Part shown: positions 29,161-41,313 of the stretch, piece by piece | Position numbering within the stretch: position 1 is the stretch's first letter | Layout: each line of letters starts with the position of its first letter | Assembly: GCA_018136815.1 (NCBI GenBank) | Contig: CM030935.1 | Coordinates: forward strand, 4,842,691 to 4,906,690 | Direction: 5' to 3' | Length of the DNA stretch: 64,000 nt | Source: Isochrysis galbana | Taxonomy: Eukaryota > Haptophyta > Isochrysidales > Isochrysidaceae | Program-made: the position numbers and the translations under genes | Notes under the pieces: generated by a model | What the model was told of the DNA's origin: nothing | What the model saw: the letters and a program-made list of their open reading frames with translations, nothing else | The model's database searches: none

Positions 29161-30961
29161 ATGGCGGGCGGCGGTGTGGCGCCGCTTCTCTACCGCTCTC
29201 TGCTCCGCTCTGCGCGGCGGATCGAGGCGCTGAGCGTGGCGAGCCTGCACGCACCACTGATCCGCGCTGAGCTCAGGCGTGCCTGCGCCATCGATGTGCC
29301 ACACCTACGACTCTCACAGGCTGTGAGAGAGCACTTCCGTGACACCAACACCTTTGGCTCTTCCTCTTCCTTCTCGTCCTTCTCTCCCTCCTCTCCCTCC
29401 TCCTCTCCCTCCTCCTCCTCCTCCTCTTCCCCTCCCCTTTCTCCCTCGCCCTCCTCTTCCTCGCCCTCCTCCTCCTCCTCTCCCTCTCCCTCCTCTCCCT
29501 CTTCCCTCCCTTCCTCCTCCTCCTCCTCCTTGTCCCTCTCCTCCTCCTCTTCCCTACCTACCTCCTCGTCTGGGAAAGAAGGCAAAGCCGTGGCGCACGC
29601 ACTCGATACTGGCTTCCGCGCGCTCCGGTGCTCTGCCGATATTCTCGCCTGGCTGCCGTACGCCTCACGCCTCCACGCGCTAGCGGCGGAGGGTGCGCAC
29701 GTTGAGGCTGGCGCACTCGTCATCGCCGAGGCGATTGAGGAACTCGTGCCACGCGCCGAGCTGCCGCAGCTTCCACCCTGGGAAGATTCAGAGACGTTTG
29801 CCGACAGCCTCGGCGCGCACTTCGACTCGCACGTCCAGACGCTTGCCGAAGCTGCACGGCCGGCAGCTGGCAAGGTGACAGGTGGCGACCGGCTCAAGAC
29901 GATCGCTGCGATTAATGCTGCGCTCTTCAGCGAGCGCGGGCTGCGTGGCGAGATGAGCGCGGCCAACGTGGTTGCAGGCTCGAGCGTGAACCGCGTCCTC
30001 GTCACAGGGCATGGGCTTCCCATCACGCTGTGCACAATCTACCAGGCCGTCGCTCGCAAGCTTGGCCTGCAGCTCGAGCAGACGGGCTTCCCTCGCCGCG
30101 TACTGCTCCGACTAGATGGGCATACGGATGAGCCGGCTGGTGCGGCCGAGTCGGCTGGCGGCGCGCGACCCAAGGGCGTGCCAGTACGGGTGGTGCCGAT
30201 CGAGCTAGAAGGCACGTGGCGTGCCGAGTACGGGATCCACGGCACCGAGGTCGTCGAGGTGCGACTCGTATCGGGCAGGCTCGAGGCGCGCAAACTTACA
30301 GGCGATCCACACGTCCCGGCGGGTGAGCTCACATGGATTGCGCAAGTGTCAGATGCTGAGGGCGACGCGGCGGTCGGCAAGAGCACGGCGCCCATCTCAC
30401 TCCCGTTGGTGTGCGATGCAAGCGTGCAGGTNNNNNNNNNNNNNNNNNNNNNNNNNNNNNNNNNNNNNNNNNNNNNNNNNNNNNNNNNNNNNNNNNNNNN
30501 NNNNNNNNNNNNNNNNNNNNNNNNNNNNNNNCGCCGAGGAGGGATTTGTCAACGCTAGGATGGCCGACTGTCGGCTCGAGCTCATTTCCGCCGACGCCAT
30601 GATGCTTCGTGTGGACGGTGGGCCCATGATCTTCACTCGTGCTCCGGATGACGGGCTCTGGTTTGTCGACCCGTTTGATGGTGGCCGGCTGCTCCCACCC
30701 GAGGCGGCCGCAGGGATGCTCACAACGATGGGAGTACCAGAGACTGCGCACGACAAGTGCACTGCGCCGGTGCACTCGGCATGCGTGTGGGCGCGGATGC
30801 TGCGCAACTTGCGCGCGCACCATCGGAACACCAGTGGGAGCGACGTGACCGCTAGAGTGTGGGAGTACATGAGCCATGGGCTGGTTGAGCTCTACTCCAA
30901 TGAGGCCATTGCCGCTCGCGGAACAGCCGGTGGTGCGGATGGCGAGACGTCAACAACATGA
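29161..30961 (+). CDS. SirB1/transglutaminase-like protein with FBXO31-like insert (gap inside)
   Basis: The ATG at 29161 opens a frame with an LYR-like start (LLYRSLLRSARRIE). A ~70-residue Ser/Pro tract follows, encoded by a TCC/CTC repeat. A helical region precedes VNRVLVTGHGLPITLCTIYQ near residue 277, the signature of the SirB1_N/transglutaminase-like family found in FBXO21. GTWRAEYGIHGTEVVEV and KLTGDPHVPAGELTW (about 345-395) resemble the cyclin-D1-binding domain of FBXO31. Coding stops at CAG|GT at the gap edge, a likely splice donor. After the gap, GFVNARMADCRLEL..WFVDPFDGGRLLPPE continues the SirB1 pattern to TGA at 30961 in another frame. The gap length is unknown, so protein length is open. 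Ubiquitin-ligase adaptor or redox roles are only analogies. Confidence 0.7.
30432..30531. other. Assembly gap (100 N)
   Basis: One hundred Ns, the conventional placeholder for a gap of unknown size. It lies in a predicted intron or exon edge of the SirB1-like gene. Confidence 0.99.
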
Positions 30962-32017
30962 GAGGTGGAGCGTGCGCTATCTCCGCTTGGCGTACGCCAT
31001 CTAAGCGGGTGATTGCATGGCTGTGCGCTGCCACGGCATGTTTTCTCTGATCTCCAATGGCCGTCTTGCCACGGGCGCACATTGTCTCCACTGATTCTGC
31101 ATCGGGGATCCCCTACGTCGGTGGCGTTGCTGCCTTTTGATGTGGTCTTGCTTTCTGAGCCGATGTGAATGTGCGCACACCCCTTTCTCTCATGCATATC
31201 CCTTGATCGGGCCTCTCTTTTCACGAACTCGCACCGCCAAAGAGAAGACTATGGGAAGCAGAGTCTTCGGAGGTGTGGGCCCCCTAGCCCCCGACAACAA
31301 AAATGTGGATTATTATCATGTGACCTGTGTCCTCGCTCGGGCTCGCACCTCCGTGGTAGCACGAACGCGCGAGCTTCTGCGCCGCATATTCGCGTGCGCG
31401 CGCGTTGCTTGCATTATGATTATGCGATTATGCGCGCATTGCTGTGCCAACATTTGACCGCATGCGGCACGGAGACGAGTTCAAATTGAGCGCCCTCATC
31501 CGGGCCGTCGAAAGCTCCGGCGTGCCCTGGCGGTCGGCCGGGCAAAGCCTACGGCTAGGGCGCCATTGTACAATGCCATTCTATGCTAGAGGCCGCGCAG
31601 CATGGTGCGCCGCGCGTCTTCAACGGCCGGCCGGCCGCCGGGGCAACAAGGCACGAATGAGCACGTTGGCAATGGCGCCAATCGCGCTCTTCTGCAACGC
31701 CTCTAGCCAATGGCGCACGCGCGCCCTAGCAGTGCCTTGTACCTTGTTGTATTCCTGCCCATCTGAAGGCTGTAGGCATGAATATTGAATATTCGTGTAA
31801 GGTACGCGCCCACACTCACAGTTGAACAGTTCCCCGTATTGCCACTGACGCACAAGACACACAGATTCGGATTCCCCATGGTCTCAAGTCCAGGTTTGCA
31901 GATTTTGGTCTCGAAATTTGCGATTCGAATTTTGTTTTTTTGCCGTTATACTATAATTGTTGGCTCGTTTAAGTTAATAAACCGGCAGACTTCGACTTCT
32001 CGTTCTGCAGTCGCCCT
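30962..32017. other. Intergenic, nothing recognised
   Basis: No domain-bearing frame on either strand. A short AT-richer stretch lies at 31900-31990, just before the LTR element. Confidence 0.5.
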
Positions 32018-32022
32018 GCGAG

Positions 32023-32372
32023 TGTCGAATCAAGCGGTAGCTTGATCGTGTCAAGTCTCATTCGGGGCACAATCTTGAGAGAGAGAGAGAGAGAGGGAGG
32101 GAGGGGAACGCGCTACATGACGACGACGCACGTGACCACCTCACAAAACTCAATCTACTAACACCACTCAATCAACAAAAGAACTCAGAAACAAACATAA
32201 ACGCTCGAAACAAACAAAGAAGGAGACAAATGAATTGACGAGCGATGTGCAGCCTCGGTGTTCAATATGTCAAGCGAGCGGCGAACCATCGAGACAAGCC
32301 CTGAAAACAAGATTCGTTCGCACTATCGAGTATCGAATCCGCTTTGAGTATAGAGATACTCTGGATTCGACA
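32023..32372 (-). repeat. 350 bp LTR, left (3' LTR in element orientation)
   Basis: TGTCGAATC..GGATTCGACA, preceded by GCGAG (32018-32022). It differs from 33705-34054 at two positions. Inside the right edge a GGGGGG polypurine tract (complement of 32373-32378) shows that the element reads on the minus strand. Confidence 0.93.
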
Positions 32373-33704
32373 CCCCCCGACTCAAATCGAGCGCCCACGC
32401 GAGTCATAGGGTGATCAAGCCCACAACAAGCACGAAAAGACGCGACGAACAGAGACAAGGCAAGACACCAAGCTCAAGCTCACAATGATGTACTCACAGG
32501 CGTCCCCATGAGACACAAACAAGGAAAACTCGAGTTGACAACACGAACAAACAAACGAGAGAACACAACAATCACAAGTGAAGGTGACCCTCTTGCCTTC
32601 TTACCCCGAAGAGTGTGCGCACTCAGCGGGTTAAACCAACGCGGGTTTAAAGACAAGTCTCACTTGGGGCGCACATCCCTCCTAAGAAACTTACGGGTAC
32701 ACAATCACACTCCGATCGAACGGTAACTCGGACAAAGAACGAAAGAATGAACCGAATGAATTGAAGAACTCAACGAATCAAACAAGAGTTGAGACCTCCT
32801 ACAATTTCATACGTGGCCAAGAACTAGAACTCGGAACGTAGTCAGAAGCCAGGAGACGTCGAGCGCCAAACCTCACACTTTAGTAGCATCATACTCAGAG
32901 CAAAATCAAAACAAGAATAATCGAGAATCGAAAGAATCGAGAACGAGAACGCGGATGGCCGAAGCCTGAACGAGAATCAATGATTGAACGGAGGTGGCCT
33001 TAGCCATAACGAGAAGAGTGATCACAAGCGATCGAAACGGGGAATTTTGCTCAACTACGACGCAACAGAAGAAGGAGGACTGACGACCGAAGACCGAGGA
33101 TCCAAGCGACGAACACGCGGACGAGAACGAGGACGAGAAGGAGATTGAAAGCAAGCTCGAGATCAAGGCTGACATCTTTGGAGAACCACAACCCAAACGA
33201 GACAAACCGTCGTAACAAATTGGAGAGCCAAACGTATCGAACGGGGGAAAGGATGGAAAGAGAGAGAGACCGAGACCACCACCACACCATCGATCGCGAC
33301 GAACCACGAGGAGGAGGAGGAGGAGGAGGCAGCCTGCGTGCTTAAGGCTGAGGGGACTCAGCCCTCAAAGGTAGGAGGAGCGGTGGAGAGAACGACAGAG
33401 AGAGAGAAGAACAGACGTACGTGAGTGGGTGTCATTGATGGGAAAGGATGAGGGGCAGTGGAAAGCGGAGGCTTGGCGAGGCGGAGGCGAGGCGAGAGGC
33501 AAGGGAATGGCGGAGGAAGGCAGGCTGACCGCGCTCGTTGCCGCAGACGCGAGCCATGCTCACCCCATGGGTCAGAGTGGGGTCGGGCAAACGTGTGGTG
33601 TGCAATGGGGCTTGTACGCAATGTGCATGTGTGGGCTTGTGCACGGCGCGATGGGCGGCGAGGCGTGGCGAGGGCGTGCTAGGAAGTGAGGGATGTCTTT
33701 AAAC

Positions 33705-34054
33705 TGTCGAATCAAGCGGTAGCTTGATCGTGTCAAGTCTCATTCGGGGCACAATCTTGAGAGAGAGAGAGAGAGAGGGAGGGAGGGGAACGCGCTACAT
33801 GACGACGACGCACGTGACCACCTCACAAAACTCAATCTACTAACACCACTCAATCAACAAAAGAACTCAGAAACAAACATAAACGCTCGAAACAAACAAA
33901 GAAGGAGACAAATGAATTGACGAGCGATGTGCAGCCTCGGTGTTCAATATGTCAAGCGAGCGGCGAACCATCGAGACAAGCCCTGAAAACAAAATTCGTT
34001 CGCACTATCGAGTATCGAATCCGCTTTGAGTATAGAGATACTCTGGATTCGATA
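33705..34054 (-). repeat. 350 bp LTR, right (5' LTR in element orientation)
   Basis: Same as 32023-32372 except A for G near 33992 and a terminal TA in place of CA (34053-34054). The terminal change lies in the bases the integrase normally needs, so it most likely arose after insertion. The GCGAG duplicate follows at 34055. Confidence 0.93.
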
Positions 34055-34058
34055 GCGA

Positions 34059-35311
<1,253 letters not shown>

Positions 35312-36611
35312 TCAGAGCTTGCTCGCCTCGACGATGAAGAGCGGATCATTGGTGCGCGGACCAGTTGGGCTGATGTCGAAGGCTGACGCGTCACTAAACC
35401 CGCCGCAATAGTTGAAGTACGCAGCAATAACAAGGCAATGCTGCAGGTCATCCATTCCAAGCCACATGGCAATGGCCTTCGTGGGAAAGCAGCGGTTGCT
35501 CTGCGAAATGATGAACTTCCCGCCTGGCTTGAGAACGCGCCGCACTTCACCGAAGACGGCGAGGGGGTTGTTTAGGTAGTCCACAGAAACCACGCACGTG
35601 ACCACATCGAACGACTCATCCTCATAAGGCAACTTGGGGTCCTTGTTCAGGTTGCCCACCGAGAAGTCATCTAGCTGCGAGTTGGCCTGGAGCTCGAGCT
35701 GGTTCATGCCGCAGGCAGAGATGCGTGACATTTTTGATGGAAAGTCCTCCGGGTAGTGCGAGACCCATGAGGAGCAAATATCCAGAATCGCCGAGCCGGG
35801 CTCGATGTTCTCCGAGTAGTAGTTGGTGAGCGCTCGCACCGCTCCTACAGAGGAAGGCCGTGCGGTGGTTAGGCTTGCAGGATGACGGAAGACGATGGCC
35901 CAGGTGCACGGCCGAGGATGCGTCGGGCAAGTGAGACAGGCTGGGATCTCGCTCACCCTCGTCGATGTGGTAGACGAATCGAGGCGCAGCATAGAAGTCC
36001 CCATCATCGCTTTCATCCTGCCTCGCAAACGCGCGCTGCGGGAATGGCCACTCTGGTGGCCACGGCTGTGTGAAGAGGCGCTCGTCAAGGCACTTCTTGG
36101 GGAAGCTCATCCCGACATCCGCCTCAACAAACCGCTCGACGCTCGCATACTGACCCCCCCCAAGATCGACTTGCACCTGAGATAAACATAGAGATAAAGA
36201 TAGATAGATATTCATGTATACTTGCGAGGCCAAAGCAAATGGATAGGAAGGAGCCTAGAGGGAAGGGGAGGAAGCCAAGAGGGAAGGGAGGCGAGCCAAG
36301 AGGGAGGGGGGGGAAGCCATGAGGGAAGGGAGGGAAAGGAGGGAAGCAAAGAGGGAAGGGAGGGAAGCAAAGAGGGAGGGGAGGGAAGGGAGGGAAGCGA
36401 AGAGGGGAGGGATGGAAGGGAGGGAAACCAAGACGGAAGTCAAGAGGGAAGCCAAGGGAAGCCAAGATGTTTGGAGAGATCTCACCTGAGCGACTGAGTG
36501 AGAAGCGCTCGCGATTGGGCGCCCGCCCCGTAGAGAGCGGCCGAGAGAGAACGCCTGGGCGTGCACGAGAGCCTCGGCCACGAGGACCAGCCGCGCAGCC
36601 AGCCGCGGCAT
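35312..36611 (-). CDS. SAM-dependent methyltransferase with plastid-type leader, three exons
   Basis: Exons 36611-36486, 36176-35957 and 35844-35312 join in frame across GT-AG introns of 309 and 112 nt (phases 0 and 1) to give 292 residues. The joins restore FVYHIDEG|AVRALTNYYSENI, the expected order for this algal/plant family. The class I fold follows: SAILDICSSWVSHYPE (motif I region), YEDESFDVVTCVVSVDYLNNP (motif post-II/acidic) and EVRRVLKPGGKFIISQSN (post-motif). The closest general class is Methyltransf_11; the substrate is unknown. Exon 1 encodes a hydrophobic leader MPRLAARLVLVAEALVHAQA followed by FSLGRS. An A-x-A|F junction after a signal sequence resembles secondary-plastid targeting. 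The leader upstream of the ATG is CT-rich on the sense strand, and intron 1 contains a GGAAGGGAGG-type minisatellite. Confidence 0.8.
36240..36470. repeat. Purine minisatellite inside intron 1 of the methyltransferase gene
   Basis: Imperfect 10-20 bp units of GGAAGCCAAGAGGGAAGGGA fill most of the 309-nt intron. The long frames seen through it are artefacts. Confidence 0.8.
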
Positions 36612-36959
36612 CGGCGAGGAGAGGAGAGAGGGAGAGAGGGAGAGGGAGAGAGGGAGAGGGAGGGAGGGAGAGGAAGCAGACAGGAAGAGAGAGAGAGAGA
36701 GAGAGAGAGAGACATGAGGGAATATTAGAGGGAAGAACAGTGAAAGAAGTGGGTCTAGGTGCGCCGAGGCCCGAGGGGCCGTCCGATGAGATGAGAAAAG
36801 AAGAAGAAGAGTTGAATGAGAGAGAGAGAGAGAGAGACCTCTGGTCCGTCGCCGACGCAAGCAGCGAGCGCGAGCCCCTCTCTCTCTCTCTCCCCCCCTC
36901 CCCCGACGCGATCTTAATATCTAACAGGGTATACCAAGCAAGATATCTCTAAAAAATGA

Positions 36960-37466
36960 GCTTATTGTTTTGGTCTTGCAAAGGGGGTAACTTCTCTCGA
37001 GTACCGTCAGATTTTCTTGTCGTGGTAGTATAACCCTAGTACTGAGGGACCGTTAGAGAGCTTTGAGACTCCTGGGAGCTTTGAGTCGTAGAGAGTAGGA
37101 GTCTCAAAGCTCCCTACTCCCTAACCCTACCTAACGGCTAACGGATAACGGAGCCCCTACCCCTACCCCGCGAGGAGCGAGGGGGGTGTGCACGGTTGCT
37201 GTTACAGGCGCATGGCGCATGCTGGCTCGCCCGGTCAAAGATGAAAGATGGGGTAACGGGATAACTGGTTGTCAGTATCAGTGTCAGCTCTCAAGGTTAT
37301 GGAGCTATCACTAATATCAACACTAATATCAGCTCTCAGGAGAGTTGTGAGTTGTCCCAACCAACAACCAAATTCCCCTGTGCGCGCGCACGCGTGACGC
37401 GTGTATGGTGGGGCATGACCCTCTCCCGCATGAAGCCAACTTCAGCGTCGCTGAGTTGTGGCGGCG
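36960..37466. other. Intergenic region with a 16 bp perfect hairpin
   Basis: GAGCTTTGAGACTCCT (37058-37073) is exactly inverted at 37097-37112, with a 23-nt loop that itself holds a third GAGCTTTGAG. CTCTCAAGG/CTCTCAGG and 'actaatatca' repeats follow at about 37280-37340. No gene is seen. Confidence 0.55.
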
Positions 37467-37814
37467 TCAGTGACGCGGATCACGTGCGACCGTAACTTTG
37501 TCTACAACGCCCTGTAAGAGACGCACCGCGCCTTCGGGCAATTTTGCTTGGCGGGCAACTGCTACAGCTACAGCTACAGCATCAGTTGCCTTTTGTAGTA
37601 TTTTGTTGATCGATTCGAGTTTCGAGATTTCACTTTCGTGATCCTCGGTATCCCCGACTTGTACGGGATCACCAAATCGCCCGTTCTCATCATACGGACG
37701 GCCGCCTGTCGCGCGCAATAGGTCGCCGTCGCCGTTGCAGCAGGTCATGCAAGTTGCGAGCTTGCACGGCGGCCAACGTGAGCAACCCGCACACCAAGAT
37801 GGACGCCATTGCAT
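37467..37814 (-). CDS. Small possible secreted or coiled-coil protein (uncertain)
   Basis: A frame of 115 codons whose C-terminal half is a plausible helix (SEISKLESINKILQKATDAV, then LPEGAVRLLQGVVDKV). In the neighbouring frame the ATG at 37809 starts MASILVCGLLTLAAVQA, an excellent signal peptide that runs out of frame before the helix. Either there is a frameshift or small intron between them, or the two are unrelated. No family is recognised. Confidence 0.35.
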   Translation of the reverse strand: MQWRPSWCAGCSRWPPCKLATCMTCCNGDGDLLRATGGRPYDENGRFGDPVQVGDTEDHESEISKLESINKILQKATDAVAVAVAVARQAKLPEGAVRLLQGVVDKVTVARDPRH

Positions 37815-38521
37815 GCATGTGCTGCTACAGATGTGTAAGGAAATAATCTTTCCCCTCCGTTTGTGGAAAATAGGGTCCGAGCTAAATTACATTTTTAGGT
37901 CCGTCGTCCGTCGCACATTGGAAGATTGGAAGGGCATCGTCCACACACCTGACACCTGGTCTTCCACAAGGTAGCCTTAGATAGCCTATGAAGGGGAACG
38001 GTGACGATCCGCGTCAGCTATTAGTATACCCGCCTCGAAACTTTGAAAATTGCAAATAGAAAATTACAAATGGTTGCGTTTCTGCCGTTGGGGCATTCTC
38101 TCTTGTTGACCCTGCGTGTGGCGTGAAAACCGTGACATGTGCCGTACGCCGTGTAGTGTAAAAATAAATGTGCGCACTTGCGTGCTCATCATCTGTCAAT
38201 CCCCGTTTTTACTATGCAATAACAGGCCGGGACGAGGGGATTGAGAAGAGAAATGCGCTTGTGACACGACGACTAGCCGCAAGGCGGGACACAAGATGAC
38301 GAACACTTGCGCTGATGCCGTCCATGCCGCCATTGGACAAGTACAGCTGCATGGTCTATGTCGTTCCGAAGAGACGTACATCTTTGTGCTGTCGTTGTTA
38401 CCGCAGACCGTGCAAGGATGCAGTGCGCGCGCGATCTCATCGCAGGAAGACCAGACGTGTTGACTATACACTGGGCAACTCACGAAGGTGCCTTGCTCCG
38501 ATCTGAGCCATGGTGGAGAGA
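37815..38521. other. Intergenic, nothing recognised
   Basis: No supported gene or repeat; the open frames lack domains. Confidence 0.5.
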
Positions 38522-38964
38522 CTAATTTGAGGCCACCGCTTTCGACTTCAGCTCGTTAAACAGGGCGGGTCTCGCATTCTCATGAATCTTGACATCCTTC
38601 TCGATCATAGGCGCCGACCGGTCAGCAGTGGTGTCGACGTGCTTGAGTGATGCGCCCGCTGCAATGCTCTTCTTCACCTCCTCCATCGGATTCGCACCGA
38701 TCTTAATGTCGTTCTCAATCATCTGTGCGCGGTAGGTCCCAATCACAGATGAGCGGCGTCGGCTGAAGGGAATGGTCAAAGGCAAGAGAGCACGGTGAGG
38801 CCAGCTAGCAGGCACACAGAGGGTTCGGCTGCGAGAGGGGAAATGGGAAAGTAGGAGTGGCTGTATGGGTGTAGACTGCGGCGCACCGGCCCACTCTTGT
38901 CGGTAGTATCGACGTGCTTCAGCGCCGGCTGTCCGCCCTCGATCTCCTTGAGGAACGCCGCCAT
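38522..38964 (-). CDS. Actobindin-like beta-thymosin/WH2 repeat protein, two exons
   Basis: Exon 1 (38964-38887, 26 codons) ends DTTDKSGP. A 164-nt intron (38886-38723, GTGCGC..GCACAG) joins in phase 0 to exon 2 (38722-38522), giving 92 residues. The product has two G-actin-binding modules of the beta-thymosin type: ALKHVDTTDKSGP|MIENDIKI and SLKHVDTTADRSAPMIEKDVKI. Each has the LKHV-x-T core and an amphipathic helix before it (AFLKEIE, VKKSIAAG). The size and two-repeat layout match actobindin of amoebae (about 88 residues), which sequesters or delivers actin monomers. It is cytosolic, with no signal peptide. The ATG is fused directly to a (CT)n leader on the sense strand. The splice joins are convincing because the intron falls exactly inside the first module. 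Confidence 0.88.
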
Positions 38965-39029
<65 letters not shown>

Positions 39030-39101
39030 AGGAAGAGAGGGAGGGGGAGAGAGAGAGAGAGAGACGGAGGAGAGAGAAACAGAAGAGAGAGGGGGAGAGC
39101 G

Positions 39102-39164
<63 letters not shown>

Positions 39165-39230
39165 AGAGAGAAGAGAGCGAGAGATGGGAGGGGAGAGGGA
39201 GAAGAAAGAGGGGAAGAAGGGGAAGGGAGA
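38965..39230. repeat. (GA)n microsatellite, sense-strand CT leader of the actobindin-like gene
   Basis: Long GA dinucleotide runs interrupted by GGGA and GAA units, starting at the base next to the start codon. It presumably spans the promoter or 5' leader of the gene at 38964. Confidence 0.85.
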
Positions 39231-39504
39231 GAATAGAAAACGAGAGAACGATGTCTGCAGAGGAGAAGGGGGGGGGCGTGTGGCACCCTCTCTCTCTCTC
39301 CCTCTCCCTCTCTCTCGGCCGGGCCGTGAAGTGCTCGGTCTGTCGGGCGGGGAGGGGCGGGGAGGGGCGGGGGAGGGGGGGGGGGGGGGGGGGGGGGGGC
39401 GTGAAGAAGAAGAGGGTTTCATTCTTCATTCACAGGGGGGCGCGGGGCGCGGGGGGGGGGGGGGGGCGCGGACAATCCGAGCGCGGGGCGAGACGCCGCC
39501 GTCC

Positions 39505-40442
39505 GCCTTCTCTCTCTCTCTTCCTCCCCCCCTCTCTCTCTCTCTCCCTCTCTCTCTCTCTCTCCCCCCCCCCTCTCTCTCTCTCTCCCTCTCTCTCTCT
39601 CTCTCCCCCCCCCCTCTCTCTCTCCCTCTCTCTCTCTCTCTCCCCCCCCCCCCTCTCTCTCCTCTCTCTCTCTCTCCCTCTCTCTCTCTCTCTCCCCCCC
39701 CCCCTCTCTCTCTCCCTCTCTCTCTCTCTCTCCCCTCTCTCTCTCTCTCTCCCCCCCCCCCTCTCTCTCTCCCCCCCCTCTCTCTCTCTCCCTCTCTCTC
39801 TCTCTCTCCCCCCCCTCTCTCTCTCTCCCTCTCACTCTCTCTCTCTCCCCTCTTTCTCTCTCTCTCCCTCTCTCTCTCTCTCCCCCCCCCCCCTCTCTCT
39901 CTCCCTCTCTCTCTCTCTCTCCCCCCCCCCCCTCTCTCTCTCCCTCTCTCTCTCTCTCTCCCTCTCTCTCTCTCTCTCCCCCCCTCTCTCTCTCTCTCCC
40001 TCCCTCTCTCTCTCTCTCCCCCCCCCCCTCTCTCTCTCCCTCTCTCTCTCTCTCTCCCCCCCCCCTCTCTCTCTCTCCCTCTCACTCTCTCTCTCTCCCC
40101 CTCTTTCTCTCTCTCTCCCTCTCTCTCTCTCTCCCCCCCCCTCTCTCTCCCTCTCTCTCTCTCTCTCCCCCCCCCCCCTCTCTCTCCCTCTCTCTCTCTC
40201 TCTCCCCCCCCCCCTCTCTCTCTCCCTCTCTCTCTCTCTCTCCTTCTCTCTCTCTCTCTCCCCCCCCCCCTCTCTCTCTCTCCCCTCTCTCTCTCTCTCC
40301 CTCTCTCTCTCTCTCTCCCCCCCCCTCTCTCTCTCTCCCCCCCCCTCTCTCTCTCTCCCCCCCCCCCTCTCTCTCTCCCCCCCCCCTCTCTCTCTCCCTC
40401 TCTCTCTCTCTCTCCCCCCCTCTCCCTCTCTCTCTCTCTCTG
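39505..40442. repeat. CT/C-run minisatellite, ~940 bp
   Basis: About twenty units of roughly 40-50 bp: blocks of CTCTCTCT(CC)CTCTCTCTCTCT alternating with C runs of 5-12. Proteins of SLSLSLSPP or RERERGGG type read through it in all frames and are meaningless. A further poly-G run is at about 39371-39401. Confidence 0.95.
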
Positions 40443-40611
40443 ATCGGTGGAGTCCGTTGAGTGGCGTCCGTGAGGAAGGCGTGGGGGGGCGGCGCGAGCT
40501 GTGAGACTCCTACCTACGTAGGTCGTAGTCGTAGGTCCTACAATCTAACGATCTCACTCACTACCACTAGAGCACTAGAGCACTAGAGGCTGCCGCTTCG
40601 TGGGCGTGCCC

Positions 40612-40870
40612 CTGTTCCCCCCCCAGGCAATCACGGCCCCCAGGAAGGAGGAGGAAGAGGGAAGAGGGAGGGGAGGGGGGAGGGGCAGCTCTCCCCTCCG
40701 GCGTTTACCTGTCTTCTCGCCCCGTTTGGGAAAGAGAAGACGGGGGCGCCACGGCTAAGGCTAAGTAAGATGTTAGTTAGTAGATGTTAGATACAAATCG
40801 TGCACATCGGCTAACATATGAGATACGAATAGTGAGATTTGCCAGGTTGATACCTACTATCTAGATATGA
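40612..40870 (-). repeat. Dispersed repeat family, copy G (partial)
   Basis: The complement carries the CTTCCTCCTCTTCCCTC stretch, CCGGCGTTTACGTG-like and TTACCCAAACGGGG-like blocks of copies B and C. Nearby are 'taacatatgagatacgaatagtg' words like the AT-rich spacers around those copies. Confidence 0.55.
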
Positions 40871-41019
40871 GAGATTAGGCTAACACGCTCACAAGCTTGA
40901 CGCCGACCACCGCGCCGAAGTCACGGTGGCGAGATCTACTCTTATACTTCACGCCGCGGGGCCGAGAGGTGGAGGCAGGGGCCGCGCTTTTCCCGCCAAA
41001 ACGGGCGGCCCCCGCGCCT

Positions 41020-41313
41020 TTGCCCCCCCCCCCCCCCCCCTCTTCTTCCTTTCTTTACTACCTACCTCTCTTCTCTCTTCCTCCTTCATGACCTCTCCTC
41101 CCCCATCTTCTCGCTCTCCCCTCTCTTCTCTTATTTACTCCGGGCTCTTTTTTTATCCCTCCCAGGTCTCTCTCCCTCTCCCCGCCTACCTCTCTCGTCC
41201 CGCCCCTCTCCCCGCAACCAACCCTCTCTCTCCCCCACTTCCTCCCCTCCTCTCCCCCTTCCCCCCTCTCTCTTCTCCCCCCTCCCCCTCCCCCTTGCCT
41301 CCACCAGCAGCGG
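41020..41313 (+). promoter_or_regulatory. Pyrimidine-rich leader of the 41314 gene
   Basis: Nearly 300 nt of C/T (CCCTCTCC, CTTCCTCC units) with almost no purines, ending in CACCAGCAGCGG just before the ATG. This is probably promoter plus 5' UTR. No TATA box or other defined element could be identified. Confidence 0.5.

Larger units (their letters stand above)
32023..34054 (-). mobile_element. Non-autonomous LTR retrotransposon, 2032 bp
   Basis: Two 350 bp LTRs (348 identical positions), a perfect GCGAG target duplication (32018-32022 and 34055-34059) and a GGGGGG polypurine tract enclose a 1332 bp interior with no Gag, protease or RT. The tract/LTR junction (GTCGGGGGGTGTCG) is shared with the autonomous chromovirus in this window, so that family may supply its proteins. 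In size it lies between TRIM and LARD elements. The interior is A-rich on the plus strand and lacks a meaningful ORF. Confidence 0.9.

Noticed and set aside
39505-40442. CRISPR-like regular spacing of C runs
   Set aside because: Unit length and content vary, 'spacers' are themselves CT repeat, and the host is eukaryotic.
38897-40504. 535- and 509-codon ORFs
   Set aside because: Pure microsatellite translation (RERERE, SLSLSPP).
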